From Bacteroidia bacterium (GTDB lineage: Bacteria > Bacteroidota > Bacteroidia > Chitinophagales > Saprospiraceae): a stretch of DNA of 10,168 bases. Each line of letters begins with the position of its first letter. Position 1 is the first letter of the stretch. The position numbers and the translations under genes were made by a program. The stretch lies in the NCBI GenBank assembly GCA_030431945.1, contig JAUIIF010000108.1, positions 1 through 10,168 of the forward strand. Direction: 5' to 3'. The notes beneath the pieces are model-generated. The model had not been told where the DNA came from and searched no databases. It saw only the letters and a list, made by a program, of their open reading frames with translations. Positions 5,768 through 10,168 of the stretch are shown here, one piece after another.

Positions 5768-8155
5768 ATGCGCTTACTAATTTGCTTATTATTTCCTTTT
5801 CTGGCCGCCCTCGATGGTTGCTTCGGGGAGGAAGCTGTTCCGGAAGATAATAACCAGTCAACCGCCGTAAAAACGTTTGGCAAGCCTTCCGCAGATGCCG
5901 TTTACCGGGATGCCAGCCAGTCAGTTGCGTCACGCATTAAAGACCTGGTGGCGCGCATGACCGTGGAAGAAAAAGTAGCCCAGGTAACTGCCGTCTGGGC
6001 GGATAAGCGGCGAATGGACAATGAGGATTACAGCTTCAATGCGGATAGTGCCAAATTATTGATGCCCCATGGCATTGGCCACCTTACCCGGCCGAGTGAA
6101 CTGGCCGGCAGCCACGCCGCCGGGCGTACCGGTGCCGAACAGGTGGCGTACATCAACGCAGTACAAAAGTGGCTGGTGGAAGAAACCCGTTTGGGGATAC
6201 CGGCACTGACGCACGAAGAAAGCCTGCACGGCCTCGCGGCCGTGAATGCCACGAGCTGGGGGCAGCCGATTGCGGTGGCGGCGACCTTTAACCGGGGCCT
6301 TACCCGGGAACTCTATACCACCGCGGCCCGGCAGGCGGCCTCCCGGGGCACCCACGTTGTCCTTACGCCGGTGGTGGATGTTGCCAGAGATCCGCGCTGG
6401 GGCAGGGTAGAGGAAACGTTCGGAGAAGACCCTTATCTGGCGGGGCAGCTGGGGCTGCAAGCCGTTCTGGGCTTCCAGGGAGAGGACGATAAATGGGATG
6501 AGGGAGAAGTCTTTGCCACCCTGAAACACCTGGCCGGGCACGGCGAACCGGAAGGAGGTAACAACATTGCCCCGGCAAATATCTCCGAACGCACCCTCCG
6601 GGAAGTTTTCCTGCAGCCCTTTCGCTACATCGTGCAAAACACGAAGGTGCGCAACATTATGGCCAGCTATAACGAAGTTAATGGCGTCCCCAGCCACGCC
6701 AATGACTGGATGCTCAATGCCCTGTTGCGAGATACCTGGGGGTATGAAGGAGCGGTTGTCTCGGATTATTTCGGGGTGAGGGAGCTGAGCGATCGCCATG
6801 CCGTCGCACCGGACTGGAAGGCTGCAGCTGTGTTAGCCATTTCCTCCGGGGTTGACATCGAACTGCCCGACCGGGAAGCTTTTCCTTACCTGGTGGAAGC
6901 CGTTGCGGACGGTACCCTGGAAGAGCGGATACTCGACCGTGCCGTTGGCCGGATTCTGCAGCAAAAGTTTGACCGCGGTCTTTTTGAAAATCCCTACGCG
7001 GACCCCGCCGCGGCACTCAGCAATACTGATGCCGACCGGGAACTGGTCCGTCGGGCAGGGGCGGAAGGAATGATCTTGCTCAAGAATAACGGTATTGTAC
7101 CCTTTGGTGACGACATTAGTCAAGTGGCAGTTATCGGCCCTAATGCAGATAAGGTTTTGCTTGGCGGGTACAGTAACGTGCCGGACCACTTCGTAACCGT
7201 CAAGGAAGGACTGGAGAACGTCTATGGTGAAGAGACCGGCTACGTCAGTTATGCGGAGGGAGTAAGGGTTACGGAGCCCGGGAGCTGGTACGCCGATCCC
7301 GTCGTCGCAGTACCGGAAAGCGAAGAGCGGCTGCGGATCACGGCCGCCGTTGCGGCGGCCCAAACTGCCGATGTCATTATTCTCGCGCTGGGTGGTAACG
7401 AACTCACGAGCCGCGAAGCCTGGGCGGAAGGACACTGGGGCGATCGCCCCAGCCTGGAACTCGTGGGGTTACAAGAGGAACTGGTTGATGAACTGGCTAA
7501 GCTAGGTAAGCCCATGGTCAGCCTCATTTTTGGTGGGCGCCCCCTGAACATCAGTAAGGTGGCGGAAAAGTCCGCCGCCGTTTTTCAGTGTTTCTACCTG
7601 GGGCAGGAAACGGGGAATGCCGTTACTGACGTGCTGTTGGGCAAAGTTTCGCCGGGCGGCAAGCTTCCGATCAGTATGCCACGCTCGGCTGGCCATATTC
7701 CGGCGTATTACAATTACAAGCCAACGGCCCGCCGGGGGTATCTTTTTGCGGACGTAACGGCTGCTTACCCCTTTGGTTTTGGGCTAAGCTATACGTCTTT
7801 TAACGTCTCGCCGCCAACGCTGGACGTTCAGGCAATTGAACGCGGGGCCTCCGGCCGGGTATCCGTTACGGTGACCAATACCGGTGAGCGGGCCGGCAGC
7901 GAAGTGGTGCAGCTGTACATCCGCGATAAATTTAGCTCGGTGACCCGCCCGATCAAAGAGCTGAAAGGGTTCGAGAAAGTTTTTCTCGAACCGGGAGAAA
8001 GCAAGACCGTTGCCTTTACCCTGGGGCAGGAGCAGTTGGAGATGCTGGATATTAATATGCAGTGGACGGTCGAACCCGGAGACTTTGACATCATGGTAGG
8101 AACCAGTAGCCGCGCAGAAGATTTGCAATCCGTACTCCTAACGGTTCGGGATTAG
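5768..8155 (+). CDS. Glycoside hydrolase family 3 exo-beta-glycosidase (beta-glucosidase/beta-xylosidase type), probable lipoprotein
   Basis: A 795-residue GH3 enzyme from the ATG at 5768; a TTG at 5735 would add 11 residues, but the ATG opens directly into a signal peptide. That peptide is MRLLICLLFPFLAALDGC, with Cys18 as possible lipidation site; Asp at -2 is unusual for a lipobox. Domains: GH3 N-terminal barrel (about 53-395), GH3 C-terminal domain (about 431-664) and fibronectin III-like domain (about 699-770). The nucleophile is Asp333 in VVSDYFGV. Substrate-pocket motifs include DVARDPRWGR (204-213), FGEDP (218-222) and Lys253-His254. The acid/base Glu should lie in the loop at about 543-565 (GGNELTSREAW...GDRPSLEL), but I cannot pick it with certainty. 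It probably removes terminal beta-linked glucose or xylose in the periplasm or at the membrane. No SusC/SusD or other glycan genes flank it in the window. The gene is complete and ends with TAG. Confidence 0.95.
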   Translation: MRLLICLLFPFLAALDGCFGEEAVPEDNNQSTAVKTFGKPSADAVYRDASQSVASRIKDLVARMTVEEKVAQVTAVWADKRRMDNEDYSFNADSAKLLMPHGIGHLTRPSELAGSHAAGRTGAEQVAYINAVQKWLVEETRLGIPALTHEESLHGLAAVNATSWGQPIAVAATFNRGLTRELYTTAARQAASRGTHVVLTPVVDVARDPRWGRVEETFGEDPYLAGQLGLQAVLGFQGEDDKWDEGEVFATLKHLAGHGEPEGGNNIAPANISERTLREVFLQPFRYIVQNTKVRNIMASYNEVNGVPSHANDWMLNALLRDTWGYEGAVVSDYFGVRELSDRHAVAPDWKAAAVLAISSGVDIELPDREAFPYLVEAVADGTLEERILDRAVGRILQQKFDRGLFENPYADPAAALSNTDADRELVRRAGAEGMILLKNNGIVPFGDDISQVAVIGPNADKVLLGGYSNVPDHFVTVKEGLENVYGEETGYVSYAEGVRVTEPGSWYADPVVAVPESEERLRITAAVAAAQTADVIILALGGNELTSREAWAEGHWGDRPSLELVGLQEELVDELAKLGKPMVSLIFGGRPLNISKVAEKSAAVFQCFYLGQETGNAVTDVLLGKVSPGGKLPISMPRSAGHIPAYYNYKPTARRGYLFADVTAAYPFGFGLSYTSFNVSPPTLDVQAIERGASGRVSVTVTNTGERAGSEVVQLYIRDKFSSVTRPIKELKGFEKVFLEPGESKTVAFTLGQEQLEMLDINMQWTVEPGDFDIMVGTSSRAEDLQSVLLTVRD

Positions 8156-8194
8156 TGGCTGAGGAAAAAAACGTAGATTAGGGTAGAAAAAATG

Positions 8195-8226
8195 CTCCCG
8201 GCTCCTGCGTATAGCCGGGCCGGGAG
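8195..8226 (-). terminator. GC-rich hairpin in the convergent gap, terminator-like on the minus strand
   Basis: CTCCCGGC (8195-8202) pairs perfectly with GCCGGGAG (8219-8226), loop 16 bases; an alternative 6-bp pairing uses CCCGGC with GCCGGG at 8214-8219. On the minus strand the stem is followed by CATTTTTTC, which suits intrinsic termination of transcripts from the S24 repressor gene. On the plus strand A-rich sequence follows, so it is a weaker stop for GH3 transcripts. Confidence 0.5.
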
Positions 8227-8299
8227 ACAAAACAAAAAACAGCAGAATATAGAAGGCGGCGGGTTGGAATCCTGTAAACCGCCCTCAACTCTTTAAAGT

Positions 8300-8321
8300 G
8301 CTCCGTTGCTATTAACGGAGC
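8300..8321 (-). terminator. Hairpin directly after the S24 repressor stop codon
   Basis: GCTCCGTT (8300-8307) pairs perfectly with AACGGAGC (8314-8321), leaving a 6-base loop. It begins about five bases beyond the repressor's TAA stop. The following minus-strand sequence (ACTTTAAAG) has only a weak T-run, so it may act with the second hairpin about 75 bases further on, or protect the 3' end of the mRNA. Confidence 0.5.
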
Positions 8322-8326
8322 AGGTC

Positions 8327-9058
8327 TTAGATTTCGCTAATGCGACGAACTACTTCGTAGAGCTTGGTAGACATTTCTACTTCTTCTACCCAGGGGTCAT
8401 GCTCGAGGTAGTTGGCAGAGATGAGTTTGAGACCGGTAATTCGGCCCTTGTTGTCGGGGACTTTCTGAACGTACTTGATCCAGATACTTCCCTTACTACG
8501 AACGGCATAAATCCGGTTTTCACGGATTTGGCTGATGCCATCAATCTCTTTACAGATCACAATGTCGCCATTGTTGATCACGGGCTCCATGGAGTTACCG
8601 GTAATCGGGAAGGCAACAAAACCAGACCCCATAATGCCGGGGAGCCGGAAGAAGTCTGTATCCTCGGTGGTAAAGCTGTCCGTGTCAATACTGGCACCGG
8701 CAAAGGCCTCCTTGGAGGTGAACATAATGTTCAGGGGGACGTCCGTCCCCGTTACCGTCGGTGGTTCGGGAAGCTCCATGCCGAAAGGTGTTCCTTCTCC
8801 TTCGAGCAGGTAACTCAGATTAACGTTGTATTCATGGCACACCCGGCGGGCTTGCTCATAATTAATGCATCGTTTGTCGTCGTCATTAAGAAAAGCTCGG
8901 ACGATGTGGCCGTAGGAGCGATTGTTGAGGATGCGCTTGGCAAAATCCCCCAGACCACGACCGTTTCGGTCGTTTTTGATGATTTCTCCACGCTCTTCCA
9001 GAATGCGGAAAACCTCTTTAAAGCGATCGTTTAGTTCACGGCGATCTTCGGTAATCAT
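8327..9058 (-). CDS. XRE-type / S24 peptidase LexA-like transcriptional repressor
   Basis: A 243-residue repressor with an N-terminal XRE-like helix-turn-helix region (about 8-90, ending VNLSYLLEGEGTPF) and a C-terminal S24 self-cleavage domain (about 110-240). The catalytic Ser156 is in the motif ITGNSMEP, followed by NNGDIVI; the general base is probably Lys195 in SIWIKYV. A possible scissile Ala-Gly bond is A120-G121 in EAFAGAS. All parts needed for RecA-stimulated or similar self-cleavage seem present. It is not canonical LexA, whose N-terminus is a winged helix; the layout matches CI-like repressors frequent in Bacteroidota. No phage genes are near, so it may be a chromosomal stress regulator. 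The ATG at 9058 is the natural start, and AT-rich palindromes over the upstream promoter suggest self-repression. It is divergent from the fatty acid hydroxylase gene, which may share its control. The stop is TAA. Confidence 0.9.
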   Translation of the reverse strand: MITEDRRELNDRFKEVFRILEERGEIIKNDRNGRGLGDFAKRILNNRSYGHIVRAFLNDDDKRCINYEQARRVCHEYNVNLSYLLEGEGTPFGMELPEPPTVTGTDVPLNIMFTSKEAFAGASIDTDSFTTEDTDFFRLPGIMGSGFVAFPITGNSMEPVINNGDIVICKEIDGISQIRENRIYAVRSKGSIWIKYVQKVPDNKGRITGLKLISANYLEHDPWVEEVEMSTKLYEVVRRISEI

Positions 9059-9086
9059 TGGCGGTGTATTTGTTTGGTATCAACAG

Positions 9087-9117
9087 CAAATTAAAACATT
9101 TTAAACTGGCCGCGCAA
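9087..9117 (-). promoter_or_regulatory. Candidate Bacteroidota-type promoter of the S24 repressor
   Basis: Read on the minus strand, TTG (9117-9115) and TTAATTTG (9094-9087) are separated by exactly 20 bases, within the 19-21 typical of Bacteroidota promoters; the -7 element matches TAnnTTTG except at its second base. Transcription would start near 9081, about 20-25 bases before the ATG at 9058. Confidence 0.45.
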
Positions 9118-9132
9118 CTTTTCCTTTTAAAA
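9091..9132. promoter_or_regulatory. Candidate operator: AT-rich palindromes over the repressor promoter
   Basis: TTAAAACATTTTAA (9091-9104) is an inverted repeat with 6-bp arms and a CA centre and overlaps the candidate -7 box. A second palindrome, TTTTAAAA, lies at 9125-9132, upstream of the -33 element. The shared TTTTAAA words begin at about 9099 and 9125, some 26 bases apart. A dimeric repressor binding both would block its own promoter. AT-rich sequence makes chance palindromes likely, so this is tentative. Confidence 0.35.
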
Positions 9133-9310
9133 TCTTTAAATTTTATGTTTTTTTCTTGAATTAAGATGGGGAATGATGGTAAAAAACAAAGTGTTTGAGG
9201 TTTAGGCCTGCGGGCTTATTGCAGATCGGAAACTATTTGTGACCGGTCATGCTACTGTCAGCATAGTTGATTTTATATACTGGAAACTAACAACTTTGTA
9301 TCTTCCCTCT

Positions 9311-10150
9311 ATGGAAACCATCGTCGATTATTTTGCCAATATTCCTTCCAGTCACCGGAGCCTGATTCTCGTTAGCGGAATAACTGTTTTCTGGCTAATT
9401 GAGAGCGCTGTTCCACTGTTTTCCGCCAGTTACGGTAAGTGGAAGCACGCCGGGATCAACTTCTTTTTTACGTTCACGACCATTGTCGTCAATTTCGTAC
9501 TTGCCTTTATCCTGGTTGCTGCCAGCGAATGGGTGGTCTCCGCAAATTTCGGTCTGTTGCAGTGGCTGGATACCCCCCTGTGGCTAACGCTGGTCCTGGG
9601 GCTACCCTTGCTGGACCTGATTGGTGCCTACTTCGCCCACTGGACGGAGCACCGCATCCCCGTCCTCTGGCGTTTTCACCTGGTGCACCATACGGATCAG
9701 CACGTGGATACGACTACCGCCAACCGGCATCACCCGGGCGAAAGCGTTATTCGGTTCGTTTTTACCACCGCCGCCGTGCTCCTGGTTGGCGCGCCCATCT
9801 GGTTGGTTTTTCTGTACCAGAGCATGAGTGTTGTCCTCAGCCAGTTCAATCACGCTAACATCACGGTTCCAGCCTGGCTAAATACGGTTTTACAACCCGT
9901 TTTTGTCACGCCGGATATGCACCGGGTACACCACCACTACCGGATGCCCTACACCGACACGAATTTCGGCAATATTTTCAGTTTCTGGGACCGGCTGTTT
10001 GGAACCTACGCTGCGGTGGATAACCGCAAACTGAAGTATGGTGTAGACACCCACATGGAAGCTGCGGACCATAGTAACATCGGCCGAATGCTGGCTATAC
10101 CTTTTGGCAAAAAGCAGACGCTGACCTATGAAAAAGAGGAAGTACTGTAA
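9311..10150 (+). CDS. Fatty acid hydroxylase / sterol desaturase superfamily membrane protein
   Basis: A 279-residue integral membrane di-iron enzyme from the ATG at 9311; a GTG at 9239 would add 24 residues without clear family features. The His clusters that bind the two irons are present in order: HWTEH (110-114), HLVHH (123-127), NRHHP (139-142), NHANI (180-184) and HRVHHH (204-209). Hydrophobic membrane segments lie about 17-35, 48-72, 90-108 and 147-175. The family uses O2 to hydroxylate or desaturate lipids such as fatty acids, sterols or ceramides; the substrate here is unknown. It is complete, ending with TAA at 10150. It is divergent from the S24 repressor with about 250 bases between them, so regulation by that repressor is possible. 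A TTG (9267-9269) and CAACTTTG (9291-9298) with a 21-base spacer resemble a promoter but would leave almost no leader before this ATG. Nothing is recognisable in the last 18 bases. Confidence 0.92.
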   Translation: METIVDYFANIPSSHRSLILVSGITVFWLIESAVPLFSASYGKWKHAGINFFFTFTTIVVNFVLAFILVAASEWVVSANFGLLQWLDTPLWLTLVLGLPLLDLIGAYFAHWTEHRIPVLWRFHLVHHTDQHVDTTTANRHHPGESVIRFVFTTAAVLLVGAPIWLVFLYQSMSVVLSQFNHANITVPAWLNTVLQPVFVTPDMHRVHHHYRMPYTDTNFGNIFSFWDRLFGTYAAVDNRKLKYGVDTHMEAADHSNIGRMLAIPFGKKQTLTYEKEEVL

Positions 10151-10168
10151 CTCCTGATGACGTATTTT

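Noticed and set aside
6056..7435. Two long minus-strand open frames (247 and 200 codons) opposite the GH3 gene
   Set aside because: The GH3 protein is complete with all domains in the plus frame; the antisense translations have no family features and are shadows of a GC-rich gene.
8242..8285. Possible third hairpin formed by GGCGG and CCGCC in the convergent gap
   Set aside because: Only five contiguous pairs with a long loop; extending it meets mismatches.
8306..9034. Long plus-strand open frame of 242 codons opposite the S24 repressor gene
   Set aside because: It is almost exactly antisense to a gene with clear catalytic motifs, and its translation shows no recognisable domain; the open frame follows from the codon use of the real gene.
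8327..9058. Prophage or defence-island reading of the S24 repressor
   Set aside because: No integrase, phage structural, restriction or other defence gene is seen in the window; the neighbours are metabolic or membrane enzymes.
9267..9298. TTG-N21-CAACTTTG as a promoter for the fatty acid hydroxylase-family gene
   Set aside because: It would place the transcript start only a few bases before the ATG at 9311, so it is too weak to list as a separate feature.

Overview
The window most likely comes from a free-living member of the Bacteroidota, possibly a Saprospiria/Lewinella-like lineage; that finer placement is inference. The clues are a lack of clear Shine-Dalgarno sequences ahead of the starts, candidate promoters that fit the Bacteroidota TTG / TAnnTTTG pattern better than -35/-10 boxes, a C-terminal AraC-type domain of the kind common in this phylum, and an XRE/S24 repressor of a type frequent there. 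No rRNA, tRNA, CRISPR array, transposase or phage structural gene was seen.

Left block (69-5172), all on the minus strand and transcribed right to left: a soluble 777-residue protein joining a class III nucleotide cyclase, a TolB-like domain, TPR repeats and an AraC-type DNA-binding domain; a zinc-independent MDR oxidoreductase 76 bases downstream, plausibly in the same operon; an alpha/beta hydrolase; and a small lipoprotein. The hydrolase and much of the lipoprotein look more AT-rich than the genes to their right.

A divergent intergenic region (5173-5767) separates the cyclase from a GH3 glycosidase. It carries a near-perfect 19-bp inverted repeat, three G/C homopolymer tracts and one candidate promoter. 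The GH3 enzyme (5768-8155, plus) has a lipoprotein-like signal peptide and no SusC/SusD or other glycan-utilisation genes beside it in the window. It converges on an XRE/S24 LexA-like repressor (8327-9058, minus), with two hairpins in the gap. The repressor is divergent from a membrane-bound fatty acid hydroxylase / sterol desaturase family protein (9311-10150, plus). AT-rich palindromes overlap the repressor's candidate promoter and suggest autoregulation.

This is mostly an ordinary chromosomal region, not a defence or mobile island. The most unusual item is the cyclase-TolB-TPR-AraC fusion: one soluble chain that seems able to make a cyclic nucleotide and to bind DNA, with altered substrate-selecting residues in its cyclase domain and a structured intergenic region upstream.
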